From Lentisphaeria bacterium (GTDB taxonomy: Bacteria > Verrucomicrobiota > Lentisphaeria > Victivallales > Victivallaceae), in assembly GCA_017454215.1 (NCBI GenBank), contig JAFTDL010000175.1:1-33337 (forward strand): DNA of 33,337 bases, in the 5' to 3' direction. The position numbers and the translations under genes were made by a program. How positions within the stretch are numbered: the stretch's first letter is position 1; each line of letters starts with the position of its first letter. Of the stretch, positions 7,952-17,432 are shown piece by piece. The notes below the pieces were generated by a model that saw only the letters and a list, made by a program, of their open reading frames with translations, was not told the origin of the DNA and did no database searches.

Positions 7952-8707
7952 TCAGCGGAGCGGTTCGACCGTGAGGACGGCCTCGCGTTCGATGAGGGTC
8001 TCGCCCTTTTCCCAGCGGAACTGCCACAGACCGCCGTCGAGGGAACAGGGAAAAAGCGCGTCTTTTTTCCGCAGGGCGGCGATCACCCGCGGCGCCCGCA
8101 GGGAAACGCGGCATGTTTTCCCTTCGAGAACGATCCTGTCGGGCGCGTCCCAGTTGCGGAAACGGTCGTCCGGGCGCAGAACGAAAGGTTCTTTGCGTTC
8201 TTTGCACACGACGGTGTCGAAGGGCTGTCGGAAATACCAAGACAGGGCGAAACAGCGGTTGACGGTGCAGACGGCGTCCGGCTTTTTGCGGAAAGTGTAT
8301 TTCATGAGAACGGCGGGCGACCTGCGGTCGAATTCATAGCGGCAGAGCGCCTCCACGCCGTCGAGCCGGGTGATGAGCGGCGAAATGTTGCGCCAGAAAC
8401 AGCCGCGGCGTTCGATGACAAGAGCGTTTTCGTCGTTCCGGAGGATCTTCGTTTCGGCCCAGCGCTCCTCCGCGAGGCGGTAGGTTTTGCCGTCCGCTCC
8501 CGTCGCCGCGGCGTCGAAGAGGATGCATCCCGGCGCGGTCCCGTCGCGGAAGGTGAATTCTCCCGGAAAGAGACTGCCTTCGAGGAAGGTGCAGGTCCAG
8601 AAGTCCGTCGTCACGGTGAAATTGCCGGAGATCTTGTCGAAGCGGCCCATCTCCCCGCCGCGCAGCAGGGCGGCGAAACAGCACAGAAGCAGCAGAAATC
8701 TTTTCAT
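7952..8707 (-). CDS. Small secreted protein, unknown function
   Basis: 251 residues with a clear export signal (MKRFLLLLCCFAALLRGGE, cut near residue 18). The rest is beta-rich with many aromatics and evenly spaced Arg/Glu, including WAETKILRNDENALVIERRG and ALCRYEFDRRSPAVLMKY. It resembles the beta-sandwich accessory domains attached to glycoside hydrolases, but I recognise no family. The ATG follows directly on the TAG of the large upstream gene, with GGAGGG about 8 bases before it, so the two are co-transcribed and probably coupled. Acting on or binding the same glycan as the 1605-residue neighbour is the simplest guess. Confidence 0.75.
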   Translation of the reverse strand: MKRFLLLLCCFAALLRGGEMGRFDKISGNFTVTTDFWTCTFLEGSLFPGEFTFRDGTAPGCILFDAAATGADGKTYRLAEERWAETKILRNDENALVIERRGCFWRNISPLITRLDGVEALCRYEFDRRSPAVLMKYTFRKKPDAVCTVNRCFALSWYFRQPFDTVVCKERKEPFVLRPDDRFRNWDAPDRIVLEGKTCRVSLRAPRVIAALRKKDALFPCSLDGGLWQFRWEKGETLIEREAVLTVEPLR

Positions 8708-11700
8708 CTATTTGCCCTCCGGGATATAGCGCCAGCTGCGGAAATTGCAGACCGAACCGCCGTTGAGTTTGAAGAAAATTTTGTTCCTGCCGCCCAGTGT
8801 CCGCAGGGCCGGGATGCGGAATTTGCGGTAATCGCCGAAACTGTCGGTGAGCACGTTCTTGCGGTCGAGGATCAATCTGCCCGCAAGTTCGCCCGAATCC
8901 GGATGGCCGGTCAGGATCTCGATGCTGCCGCCGCCGCTGTAACTCGGCGCGGCGATCTCGACTTCGAAACAGCCTTTCGACGGTTTGCCGAAATCCCCCG
9001 TTCCGGCAAAGAATACGCCGAAGAAGACGTTGTCCAGCACCATGAGGTCGCGGTTGACCCGCGCTCCCAGCACGAGGGGGGACGCCGCGGCGTTCTGCCG
9101 ACGGGTCGCGTCGAAGGGGGGCGTGTCCCCGAACTCGACCTTGTCCACGCCGAAGGGATCCTTTTCGGTGAAGGTCCTGCGGATGACGGCAAAGGAGGAG
9201 TCGATCCGTTTCACCAGTTCCGCATCGGGCGTTTTGCCGTACAGCCGCAATTCGCAGCCGTAAGGACCGATGGAGAAGGCGGTTTCGCTTTCCGTTCCTT
9301 CGCCGGAGCGCCAGACTTTGCGCAGATCGCGCGGCGGAGAGGCGAGTCTGCCCGACCGGGGCCCGCCGGTGGTGTTGACCAGAAGAACGATCGTGTTTCC
9401 GTCAAGCTCCCACGCGCCGGAGACGACGGGCAGTGTCCCCACGTCCTTCGTGCCGTGGTTTCCCCAGCGGGTATAGATCTTTTTTCCCAGCCCGGCGAGG
9501 ACGGGTGGGCGCTTCATGAGCCCGCGGTCGAAAAAGTCGATCGCGCCGGTCCGCAGGTGGCAGAGACGCTTGAGATAGCGCCGGAAGACGCCCCGGGCGG
9601 GCGAAGTGATCTCCACGATGCCGAAGTGACCGATCTGTTCCCCCTGGACCAGCTGGACGGCGGCCTTCACGAACGCGGCGGCCGGATCGGCCCCCACGGG
9701 ATCGCGGCTGGTGTACTGGGTGCGTCCCGAATAGACCATGGCGTGCAGCGGCACCTGATGGTCGTGCATCCAGCGCCACGGACAGAGGGCGTCGACCAGC
9801 CCCACGCAGTGTTCGGAGTTGTCCTCGGTGGACATGACCGCGTCGATGCCGTTTTTTCTCCAGTACTCGCGGATGGGCAGAAAGGCTTTGCGGTGGCCGT
9901 TGACGTTCCAGCTCTCGGGATCGTTGATGCCGTGCCCGTGGCCGGGGACCTGACAGAGAATGGGCCGGGCGGCGCCCAGCTGGTCGATGAAACACCCCGA
10001 GATCCCCTGGGCAACCAGCCGCGTCACCATGCCGAACATGGCCTGCCGGTAAATGTCCGACGCCGGACACAGCACGGCGCAGGGCACGCCGTAGGGCTCC
10101 AGCTGGACCTTGCCGTCGGCCGTCTTCACGGCCGCGGCCGTGCCCAGAGTCCTGTAGAGGGTGCTTTCTCCGCGGCGGTCGCGGGTGGACCACAGGCGGC
10201 CGTTGGTGTAGCTCAGCACGCGGATGCCGTATTTTTTCATGAGTTTCGCGTAGGCGATGTATTCGGCATTGGCCCGGGGAATGGGGCAGAGATGATGTCC
10301 CGGTCCCCGTTCCCACCAGTACCAGTGCTGGATGGTGTAGCCCAGTCCGAGGTATTCCCGGAGCGTGATCGCCTGCTCAGGATCGGGGATGTGAAAGACC
10401 AGCAGCGCCAGCGTGTTTCTGCGGAACCACTCCGGCGTGTCGGTGTCGGGCAGCGTTTTGCGCCACCAGAGCGCGCCGGTGCGCGCAAGTTCGCTCCGGT
10501 AAATGAGGCCCGCGTCGTACCAGTCGCCGCTGAAAAGTTCGACGACGGCGCTGCACTTCGAAGAGAAGGAGTTCTTTTTGTTCCGTGCCGCAAAGGAGAC
10601 CGGATAGTCGATCTTCACCTCGGTCCCGTCGGAGTCGGCGCGGAAGGAATAATACTTCACCCGCCCCAACGGATCCGCGGGCGAAAAGTAAACCCCGCCG
10701 CGGCCGTCGTAGACGGCGCCGAACTGCATAGAGGTGAGCATGCGCGGATAAATCCCGTCATAGGCGATCCTGCGGGATGCCGCGTCGGGGTAGAGCAGGC
10801 CGCCCGCCTCGGGCACGACCAGCGCGGCCCCCTTGTCCAGCGGCGCGATGTTGAGCGCGGGCAGCGTGACCTTTTCGAGCACCGTCGCGTAGGTTTCGGA
10901 GGTTGCATCGAGCGAAAACTCCAGCCGCGTTCCGTCGAAACGCCAGCGCGACCGGCCGCTGACGGCGGGAAAAGCGCGGCGCTTGTGGGAAACGGCGAAC
11001 TCGAGCACGCCGTTTTTTTCGACGGGAGGCGAGAGAAAAACGTTTTCGAGGTCGTTCATGCCCAGAACCGCTTTTTCATTGCCGCGGATAAAGTGGAGCC
11101 TGAAGAAAACATTGTTCCAGTTGAACAGTTCCCGGCCGTTTTTCCTGTCGTATAAAGAAAGAATCCTGACCGCGCCGGGGCTGGTCAGGATGGTCAGGAC
11201 TTTTTCGCTTCCCGCGGAAAAAAGAAATTTTCCGGGGGAGTCGGCCACCCGGTCGAAGTCCGAAAAGCCGCTTTTCGCCAGATTCATCAGGGCCGAACGC
11301 CGCGCGGGATCGGGATCGGCGGCGATCTTTTCGAGCCGCGCTTCCGTCACCCGGGCGGACTTCTGAAAGGCGGGCGTCACGACGCCTCCGAAGGTCAGCA
11401 CCCGGTCGCGGATCTCCTTTTCGGTCAGAACGCGGTTGAAACAGCCGCCGCCGTAGATCTTTCCGCCGAAATTCCACGCGCTTCCGAAACGGGAGGCGGC
11501 GCCGAACTCCCACGCGCCCGGGGGAGGAACGAGCTTCACATTGGGCAGTTTCTGCACGGGCAGCGCCTTGCCGTCGACGAACAGCTGGATCTCGGTCCAT
11601 ATCTCGCCCTGATCCACGGCTTCGTGGTAGCGGCACGACATGGCCGCGTGATGGACTTTGGCCGTCTTTTCGGTGAAGACCGCGGGCGTCAGGAAGCCTT

Positions 11701-13525
11701 TCTGATACTTCTTGCCGTCGAAGTAGAGAAAATAGAAGCTGCGCTGATACCGGGCCAGCACGAAGGAGCCGGGCGCATAGAAGAAGGCGTCGTAAGAGAG
11801 ATCCACGGCGCTGTTTCCTTCCGGCTTCCCGGTCTCGAAAACGAGGTCGAGGGTGAAGCCCCTGCGCAGATCGGGTCCGGCGACGCCGCTCACGGCGACC
11901 GCATTGGTCTTGCCGTCCATCAGCAGAGCGCCGTCGGCGAAGGCGGTCTTGCCCGAAACGGCGGCCGAAGCCGATCCGCGGGCGAACTCGCCCGATTTGA
12001 GATCGGCGGCGCTGAAGACGAAGTTCTCCGCCGAAACATACTCTTTTACCGCGCTCCACTTGGGATTTTGGGCAAGATACTTCAATATTTCGCCTGTGAG
12101 CCGGACGTGGCCCGCCGCGTTGAGATGGACTTCATCGCCCGGCTTGAAAAATTTTCTCCGGCCGGGGACCGCCGCAAGCGGCGCGTAGACGTCGAGAAAC
12201 TCCAGACCGAACTCATCGGCCAGAGCCTTCCAGATTTTGCAGAACTCCCGCATGTTTTCGGTCTTTCCGAAACGGAAGACGTTTTTGGCCCCGGCCGCCG
12301 TGCGGGCGTCGGCTTTTGCCTTGAGAAATCCGTCGTCCAGCGCCAGAGGCGACACGAGGATCGTCCGCGCCCTGGGGTAGAGCGTCCTGATCCGCCGCAG
12401 CACCGAGCGCCCGAGAGTGAGCTGGAGCGCGGGAGGCACGAGGGAGGAAGCGTAGCCGTCTTTGCTCGACGTCATGGTGTCGTTGTGCCCCAGCATGACG
12501 AAAACGAGATCGGGCCTGCACGCGGGAGCGTCTTTGTACGCGTCGGGACGCGGAGCGTACCTGCCGGCAAAGCGGGCGTCGACGCGCCTGAGATGGTCTC
12601 CGGCGACGGCGAAATTCCGGTAGGAAGCCCTGATTTTCGCGGCGTTGAGATAAAAATTCACCTGCGCCGGGGTGTTGCGGCCCCGGTCGAAATCCAGCTC
12701 GCTGTCGCCGAACCAGACCGCGGAAACGCTTTTTCTGCCGATCTTCGCGGCGTCGGCAAGGGCCTGATCGAACTCCTTTTCGGGGACGACGGAGGTCTGG
12801 AACGTGGTCTGCGTCCCGTTGCGGGCAACGGTTATTTCGGCGGATCCGTCGGCCGCAAGACCGATCAGGGCGGCCGGGATCGTGACTTTGCCGTCGGCAT
12901 CGGCAGTGATCCCGCTCTTTTTCGCTCCGCAGAAGACCGTGAAGGCTTTTCCGGGGGCGTTGGTGCGGACGGCGATGTCCGCGGCTCTGCCGCGCATGAC
13001 GGGAATTTCGGGATCGTCGATCTTCACGGCGTCGTCGGCAAGTTTCGTCAGTTTCACGTTGTCGAAGACCAGCCGGGAACCGGCGGGGATCTCGAGGGTG
13101 AGGGCGATCCTGTCGGTAATGGTCTGCGACAGGTCGATCTTCTGCCGGACGCGTTTCGTTCCGTCAGAGAGGGCGATCCTGCCGTGTTCGACGATCCGGG
13201 GTTTCAGCGGGGGCGCGGGAAACACCATGGTCCCCACGGTGACGGAGCCTTTTCCGGAAGCGTCGAAAGCGAGTTCGAAGATCGCGCCGTTCAGATGACG
13301 GTGGGGCAGGACCATTTTGGTGCATCTGCCGAAATTCTGACCGTTCCGGGCCGTCGCTTCGAGGCGCATTTCGCCGTTTTCGCGGGTCAGTTTGCCGTTC
13401 CAGTATTTCGGGGTGTTCCATCCCTCGGCGCTCTTTTCGAAGGAATTCTCGAAGCAGAGCGTTTCCGAGCCGGAAACGGCGGCGGAAAAAACGGCGCAGA
13501 GCACCCACGGCATCAGTCTTTTCAT
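8708..13525 (-). CDS. Secreted multidomain SGNH hydrolase / LamG / glycosidase-like protein
   Basis: About 1605 residues starting at ATG 13525, preceded by GGAGGA. A signal peptide (about 1-19) is followed by a jelly-roll-like region (25-165). An SGNH/GDSL esterase domain (about 265-485) has block I GDSELDF (Ser275), a block II Gly near 309, block III GHND (Asn348) and block V DEVH (Asp464, His467), so the catalytic set is complete. A LamG-type sandwich follows (about 495-700). The C-terminal half resembles the DUF6259 glycosidase-like group: a beta domain, then a TIM-barrel-like stretch with WYWWERGPGHH, GISGCFIDQLG and STEDNSEHC, whose acids are candidate catalytic residues. The protein probably de-esterifies and cleaves a decorated polysaccharide outside the cytoplasm. 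The esterase call is firm; the glycosidase call is moderate. Confidence 0.82.
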   Translation of the reverse strand: MKRLMPWVLCAVFSAAVSGSETLCFENSFEKSAEGWNTPKYWNGKLTRENGEMRLEATARNGQNFGRCTKMVLPHRHLNGAIFELAFDASGKGSVTVGTMVFPAPPLKPRIVEHGRIALSDGTKRVRQKIDLSQTITDRIALTLEIPAGSRLVFDNVKLTKLADDAVKIDDPEIPVMRGRAADIAVRTNAPGKAFTVFCGAKKSGITADADGKVTIPAALIGLAADGSAEITVARNGTQTTFQTSVVPEKEFDQALADAAKIGRKSVSAVWFGDSELDFDRGRNTPAQVNFYLNAAKIRASYRNFAVAGDHLRRVDARFAGRYAPRPDAYKDAPACRPDLVFVMLGHNDTMTSSKDGYASSLVPPALQLTLGRSVLRRIRTLYPRARTILVSPLALDDGFLKAKADARTAAGAKNVFRFGKTENMREFCKIWKALADEFGLEFLDVYAPLAAVPGRRKFFKPGDEVHLNAAGHVRLTGEILKYLAQNPKWSAVKEYVSAENFVFSAADLKSGEFARGSASAAVSGKTAFADGALLMDGKTNAVAVSGVAGPDLRRGFTLDLVFETGKPEGNSAVDLSYDAFFYAPGSFVLARYQRSFYFLYFDGKKYQKGFLTPAVFTEKTAKVHHAAMSCRYHEAVDQGEIWTEIQLFVDGKALPVQKLPNVKLVPPPGAWEFGAASRFGSAWNFGGKIYGGGCFNRVLTEKEIRDRVLTFGGVVTPAFQKSARVTEARLEKIAADPDPARRSALMNLAKSGFSDFDRVADSPGKFLFSAGSEKVLTILTSPGAVRILSLYDRKNGRELFNWNNVFFRLHFIRGNEKAVLGMNDLENVFLSPPVEKNGVLEFAVSHKRRAFPAVSGRSRWRFDGTRLEFSLDATSETYATVLEKVTLPALNIAPLDKGAALVVPEAGGLLYPDAASRRIAYDGIYPRMLTSMQFGAVYDGRGGVYFSPADPLGRVKYYSFRADSDGTEVKIDYPVSFAARNKKNSFSSKCSAVVELFSGDWYDAGLIYRSELARTGALWWRKTLPDTDTPEWFRRNTLALLVFHIPDPEQAITLREYLGLGYTIQHWYWWERGPGHHLCPIPRANAEYIAYAKLMKKYGIRVLSYTNGRLWSTRDRRGESTLYRTLGTAAAVKTADGKVQLEPYGVPCAVLCPASDIYRQAMFGMVTRLVAQGISGCFIDQLGAARPILCQVPGHGHGINDPESWNVNGHRKAFLPIREYWRKNGIDAVMSTEDNSEHCVGLVDALCPWRWMHDHQVPLHAMVYSGRTQYTSRDPVGADPAAAFVKAAVQLVQGEQIGHFGIVEITSPARGVFRRYLKRLCHLRTGAIDFFDRGLMKRPPVLAGLGKKIYTRWGNHGTKDVGTLPVVSGAWELDGNTIVLLVNTTGGPRSGRLASPPRDLRKVWRSGEGTESETAFSIGPYGCELRLYGKTPDAELVKRIDSSFAVIRRTFTEKDPFGVDKVEFGDTPPFDATRRQNAAASPLVLGARVNRDLMVLDNVFFGVFFAGTGDFGKPSKGCFEVEIAAPSYSGGGSIEILTGHPDSGELAGRLILDRKNVLTDSFGDYRKFRIPALRTLGGRNKIFFKLNGGSVCNFRSWRYIPEGK

Positions 13526-13549
13526 CATCTTTCCTCCGTTCGGCAAGGT

Positions 13550-14299
13550 CTACGGCTTGGTAATGGCGCCGTTGCCGTCTATGGAGAAATCGATCATCAT
13601 GGGACAGCCCTTCAGATCACCGGCCGACATGCTGTTCACGTGCCCGTCCCAGAAGGCCACGTTGGCCTTGTCGGAGTGGATGCGCCAGATACCGATATTG
13701 GTGTAAGCCAGAGAACTGACGCTGTACCAGAAGTAATAGGCTTCGGTCTGTTTTCCGGCCGCGGCGATTCCGGAGTCCGCGATCAGGGCGAAGCCGGAGG
13801 GAGACTTCACATCGGTGGGCCGGATCGCCCAGTACCCGGTGCCTGAAACCCGGTTGATCCTGCCGATGCGGTCCAGCCGGGACGCGGCGAACTCGTTGCC
13901 GTTGAGAATGCCCCACAGTCCGTAACTGTTGCGGTTGCCGTTGCCGAAGGGTCCGTTCTGGGGATTCGAGAGGGCGGGCAGCGCCGGACAGCGCGCCGCT
14001 TTGTATCCCACGTAACTCTTGGTCTTGGGAGCCTCACCGGTCAGGATGGCCACCCAGGTCGGTGTGCTGGCGTTGTGGAGGACCCAGCCGCCGTTGTCGC
14101 TCACATACTGCAGCATTCCGGTCATGGTCTGTTTGAGATTCGAAGTGCAGTTGGCCTGTTTGGCTCTGTCCCGCGCCTGCTGCAGCGCGGGCATGAGCAT
14201 CGCGGCCAGTATGGCGATGATGGCGATGACGACCAGGAGCTCGATCAGCGTGAAACGCCGCATGAAAACGCTCCGGACTTTTTCAGTTTCTCTACTCAT
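13550..14299 (-). CDS. H-X9-DG pseudopilin (DUF1559-like)
   Basis: 249 residues from ATG 14299, chosen because GGGAGG lies 7 bases upstream; longer readings extend through the promoter. The leader [15 protein letters not shown] precedes [20 protein letters not shown], with Arg at -1 and Glu at mature position 5. Then comes [22 protein letters not shown], the conserved helix of this group. Near the C-terminus, [12 protein letters not shown] is an exact H-X9-DG motif. These proteins are exported, N-terminally anchored and abundant in PVC bacteria; their function is not established. It heads the unit containing the 1605-residue enzyme, which suggests it displays or assists that enzyme or senses its substrate. 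It has its own promoter. Confidence 0.88.
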   Translation of the reverse strand: MSRETEKVRSVFMRRFTLIELLVVIAIIAILAAMLMPALQQARDRAKQANCTSNLKQTMTGMLQYVSDNGGWVLHNASTPTWVAILTGEAPKTKSYVGYKAARCPALPALSNPQNGPFGNGNRNSYGLWGILNGNEFAASRLDRIGRINRVSGTGYWAIRPTDVKSPSGFALIADSGIAAAGKQTEAYYFWYSVSSLAYTNIGIWRIHSDKANVAFWDGHVNSMSAGDLKGCPMMIDFSIDGNGAITKP

Positions 14300-14347
14300 G
14301 ATATGCCTCCCTGTGATCCGATGGTCTTTCTGACTGCCTTGGGAGAT

Positions 14348-14356
14348 ATTATAGCA
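14348..14356 (-). promoter_or_regulatory. Extended -10 promoter of the second carbohydrate unit
   Basis: On the - strand TGC-TATAAT is a perfect extended -10 element (TATAAT is the complement of 14348-14353). No convincing -35 is present, as is common for extended -10 promoters. Transcription should begin near 14341, about 40 bases before the pseudopilin ATG at 14299. It lies just downstream of a strong terminator, so the two - strand units are separate. Confidence 0.75.
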
Positions 14357-14409
14357 CATTATTCGACAAAAGCATACGGCAATCGGCCAAAAAAATGTCA
14401 TTATCCGCC

Positions 14410-14440
14410 AAAAAAAAGGCGCCGTGACGGACACGGCGCC
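14410..14440 (-). terminator. Strong intrinsic terminator ending the first carbohydrate unit
   Basis: Read on the - strand, GGCGCCGTG, a five-base loop and CACGGCGCC form a perfect 9-bp GC-rich stem (14418-14440) followed by eight T (complement of 14410-14417). It starts 27 bases after the stop of the gene ending at 14468. This is the clearest terminator in the window. Confidence 0.93.
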
Positions 14441-14467
14441 GAAAGGATCCGCCTCCGGAGCGCAAGA

Positions 14468-16096
14468 TCATCTGATGCGGTCGTACGTCGCCAGCAGTTT
14501 GAGGGCCGAGGCGGTGGCGAAACCGCAGTTGATCCAGTCCTGCTCCACGGGACGGGAGAGGTCGCACCACGTGGGGATGCGGCCGTCGGGCCCCTGTATC
14601 CGGGTGACGGCGTCGCCCAGAGCACGGGCCTTGGCAAGATCCATCGGGTTCTTTTCCAGATCGTAGAGGAAGAGATAATACCGGATCATCTTCGCCAGAG
14701 ACGCGTCCACCGGAACGAAACAGCGGTACTGCTCCAGCACCGCGGGCGTCGTCCAGTTGTACCAGCCCCACTTCTTCGTCCGCGTGGCCTCGAGAGGCCG
14801 GAAGCCGGGGATGTGGAATTTGTACATCCACCCCGGCTGCTCCCAGACGACGAACTGATCCTCGGAAAACCGCTGGAGTTCCCGGGCGTATCCCCGCAGT
14901 TCCGGGTCGTCGGGAGTGCGTTTGGCAAGGTAGAAGACGATGTCCGTGCCGTTGTGCTTGGTCAGGTTCTGATAGGGCTTCTGCATCAATTCCACATCCT
15001 CGAACTGTCCCTCCCAGTTGAAGGATCTGAGCATGTTTTTGATGTACGGGATGCCCTTTTCGGCCGCCTTGCGGTACTTGGCGTCGCCCGTGGTCTGCGC
15101 GAGTTTTTCGAGGAAGATCATGACCGACGTGGGAACGGCGTAGTTTTTGCCCGCGGGACTTCCGTCCTTTATCGACAGCGCAAGATGCCACGTGCCGTTG
15201 GGCTGCTGGAGGCGCAGATACTGCTCCCCGATCCTGACGGCGTAATCGAGGTACTGCCGGTCCCCCGTCGCCTTGAAAAGATTGAGCATAGCCGAACCCA
15301 CGCCCGCGGGATAGAGCATCATGATGGTGTTCACGCCCGCGCCGGCTTTGCCGGGATCATTTTCATAGGTGAGCGGCAGGTATTCCAGTTTCTTCCCCGC
15401 GGGGACGGCGTTCTTCATCAGGTGCGCGGCGGAGCCCCGGGCGACGGCAAGGGCGGTCTCCTTCTGCTCGGGGATCATTTCGGCGTGATTGACCATGCCG
15501 TTGATGATGGCCGCGTGCATCTTGCTGGGATAGCAGAAGAGAGAATAGGTGTAGTCCGGCCTGCCCTGAGCCATGTCCTGCACATATTTGAACTTGAAAA
15601 AATACGCGTAGGCCTTGCGGGCGCACTCGGCGTAAGAACAGGTCTTGGGCGGATAACACCCGGTGAAGGGCGCGTTGCGGTAGAAGCTCCGGGTCCCGGA
15701 GACGGCGATCTTTCTGCCGGAGGGATCCAGCGCGTCGACGGTCAGGAACACCGGTCCCGGGGGCAGCTGCGCCCAGACGGGCGAAAGGGCGGCATGGGGG
15801 CTTGACGCCGAAAAACACCGGCGCTCGCCGAAACGGTCCACGGCCGTGAAAAAATAACTGGCGGCCCCGGGGACCTCCTTGAAGTCGAACACCGGCGCAT
15901 AGATGAAGGACAGGGCGTAGGTGTTCCAGAACGCCTGCCCGTTGACGCCTCCCGGACGAACCGGGATCAGACTGTCGGCAATGGCCGACCGGATCATATC
16001 CGCTTTGCTCATGACCGTATCTCCGGACAAATTGAAGACTCCCGCCGCGAAAACCGCCGGAAACAGGGCGGCGCGGGAGATCCGATTTATTTTCAT
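14468..16096 (-). CDS. Secreted protein, possible alpha/alpha-toroid polysaccharide-active enzyme
   Basis: 542 residues with a signal peptide (about 1-25) and AGGAGG about 10 bases before the ATG. The first ~150 residues contain a fibronectin-like sandwich (APVFDFKEVPGAASYFFTAVDRFG) that ends in PSGRKIAVSGTRSFYRN. From about residue 160 on, helix-pair repeats appear, including LDYAVRIGEQYLRLQQPNGTWH, a later KYRKAAEKGIPYIKNML and the final ARALGDAVTRIQGPDGRIPTW. This spacing of 'QQ-x-NGTW'-like turns is typical of alpha/alpha toroids in pectate lyases, unsaturated glucuronyl hydrolases and related enzymes. I cannot name the family or catalytic residues. It is the last gene before the strong terminator and lies 43 bases after the GH28-like gene. 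Confidence 0.72.
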   Translation of the reverse strand: MKINRISRAALFPAVFAAGVFNLSGDTVMSKADMIRSAIADSLIPVRPGGVNGQAFWNTYALSFIYAPVFDFKEVPGAASYFFTAVDRFGERRCFSASSPHAALSPVWAQLPPGPVFLTVDALDPSGRKIAVSGTRSFYRNAPFTGCYPPKTCSYAECARKAYAYFFKFKYVQDMAQGRPDYTYSLFCYPSKMHAAIINGMVNHAEMIPEQKETALAVARGSAAHLMKNAVPAGKKLEYLPLTYENDPGKAGAGVNTIMMLYPAGVGSAMLNLFKATGDRQYLDYAVRIGEQYLRLQQPNGTWHLALSIKDGSPAGKNYAVPTSVMIFLEKLAQTTGDAKYRKAAEKGIPYIKNMLRSFNWEGQFEDVELMQKPYQNLTKHNGTDIVFYLAKRTPDDPELRGYARELQRFSEDQFVVWEQPGWMYKFHIPGFRPLEATRTKKWGWYNWTTPAVLEQYRCFVPVDASLAKMIRYYLFLYDLEKNPMDLAKARALGDAVTRIQGPDGRIPTWCDLSRPVEQDWINCGFATASALKLLATYDRIR

Positions 16097-16139
16097 TTTT
16101 CTGTTCCTCCTGTACGCGCTTGCCGTCTCCGGGGCGCGT

Positions 16140-17426
16140 TCACTTGACCACGCGGGTCGTCACGTTGGTCATCTTGAGTTTCGTGTTGAGGCAGTTGATG
16201 ACGTCGGGCAGGAATCCTCTGGCCCAGACGGTGGGCTTCTGAACGGCCTCGCGGTTGTGGCGGCAATGATTGTCGTGCAGCGTGATGTCGATGTTTTCGA
16301 GGGTGATGTCCGAAACGTTGTCACCGCCGAAGAAGGAGGCGTCGACGGTATCGATCTTCATGTTCCTGAAGGTGATGTTGCGGATGTATCCGGTGTACAG
16401 GTCCCGCCGTTCGGGCAGAACGGAACCGCTCCACAGAAAGAAGGGGCGGCCCACCTGCTCCATGGTGATGTTCTCGAAGAGCATGTTTTCGATGCGGGTG
16501 CCGGAGAACTTCAGGTGTTCGGGGACCACCGAATCGAAATTCAGCCCGTTGCGGGAGTTGACGATCGTGATATTCCTGAAGACGCAGTCGCGGATGGGGG
16601 CGTTGCCCTCGTATCCCACGCGCACGGCGCAGGTGGAACTGCTGAGACGGCAGTTCTCGACGGTGATGCGTTCGCAGGGCTTCATTTTGCCCAGCAGATC
16701 GGAATCGCTCTTGAGGGCGATGGTGTCGTCTCCGGCGTCCAGATCGCAGTTGCGGATGAGCACGTCCGCGGAGCAGTCGATGTCCAGCACGTCGGTGTTG
16801 GGGCCGAAGCGGTGGTTGCGCACGGTCAGCGTGTCGATCAAGACCTTGTCGCAGCCGAGGGTCCACACGGTGTACGAGGGCGAATCCACGATGATGAAGT
16901 TTTTGAGCACCACGTTGCGGCACCCGAAGAACACCATCGGCACCGGACGCTCCGGGTTGCGCAGATAGACCTTGTAGCCGTCGGTGAGCAGATCGTGCAT
17001 GTCGCCCGATCTCTCGCCGTCGTAGTTCCAGAAATGGTGCCCCGAACCGTTGATGATGCCGGGGCCCTCGACGGTCACGTCTTCGATGTTGTGCCCGAGG
17101 ATCATGGCCCTGTTCAGACCGTAGGGACGGCCCTGCAGATGCTTCCACGACAGGTAGTCGTCGAGTTTTGCGCTGCCGACGAGTTCGGCTCCGGCGGCCA
17201 GACGCAGGGTCATGCGGCTCTTGAGTTTGATCCCGCCGCAGCGGTAATGGCCGGGAGGAATGACCAGTGTTCCCCGTTCGGGCAGAGAATCGATGGCTTT
17301 CTGGATGACGGCGGTGTCATTGGTCACGCCGTCGCCCCTGGCGCCGGTGAGGTGGACGATGTTTTCCGCGTCGAGCATGGGGGCGGTGAGCAGCGCCGCC
17401 CAGGCGAGGGTTTTGTTGGTGGTCAT
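16140..17426 (-). CDS. GH28-fold (polygalacturonase-like) protein with altered active site
   Basis: 428 residues with a short N-terminal hydrophobic segment (possible signal, 6-20) and AAAGGA 9 bases upstream. The N-terminus GARGDGVTNDTAVIQKAID is the classic entry of parallel beta-helix enzymes, and right-handed helix turns run to the C-terminus. GH28 motif NTD is present at 210-212, and the catalytic Asp pair is in AGDDTIALKS (Asp233, Asp234). The usual S-GHG segment is replaced by SSTCAVRVGYEG (263-274), without the His, and the usual RIK segment by RNGLNFDS (292-299). It may cleave a glycan other than polygalacturonate, use another mechanism, or only bind. It sits 6 bases after the DUF4434 gene in the same operon. 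Confidence 0.85.
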   Translation of the reverse strand: MTTNKTLAWAALLTAPMLDAENIVHLTGARGDGVTNDTAVIQKAIDSLPERGTLVIPPGHYRCGGIKLKSRMTLRLAAGAELVGSAKLDDYLSWKHLQGRPYGLNRAMILGHNIEDVTVEGPGIINGSGHHFWNYDGERSGDMHDLLTDGYKVYLRNPERPVPMVFFGCRNVVLKNFIIVDSPSYTVWTLGCDKVLIDTLTVRNHRFGPNTDVLDIDCSADVLIRNCDLDAGDDTIALKSDSDLLGKMKPCERITVENCRLSSSTCAVRVGYEGNAPIRDCVFRNITIVNSRNGLNFDSVVPEHLKFSGTRIENMLFENITMEQVGRPFFLWSGSVLPERRDLYTGYIRNITFRNMKIDTVDASFFGGDNVSDITLENIDITLHDNHCRHNREAVQKPTVWARGFLPDVINCLNTKLKMTNVTTRVVK

Positions 17427-17432
17427 GATGAC

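Noticed and set aside
8903-13846. Very long open frames on the + strand opposite the 1605-aa gene (750 and 740 codons).
   Set aside because: They are antisense mirrors caused by high GC at third positions. They have repetitive Arg/Gly/Asp composition, no ribosome binding sites and no recognisable motifs, while the - strand shows signal peptide and SGNH motifs.
14300-14434. N-terminal extension of the pseudopilin at 14299.
   Set aside because: It crosses the extended -10 promoter and part of the terminator, and the ATG at 14299 has a good GGGAGG.
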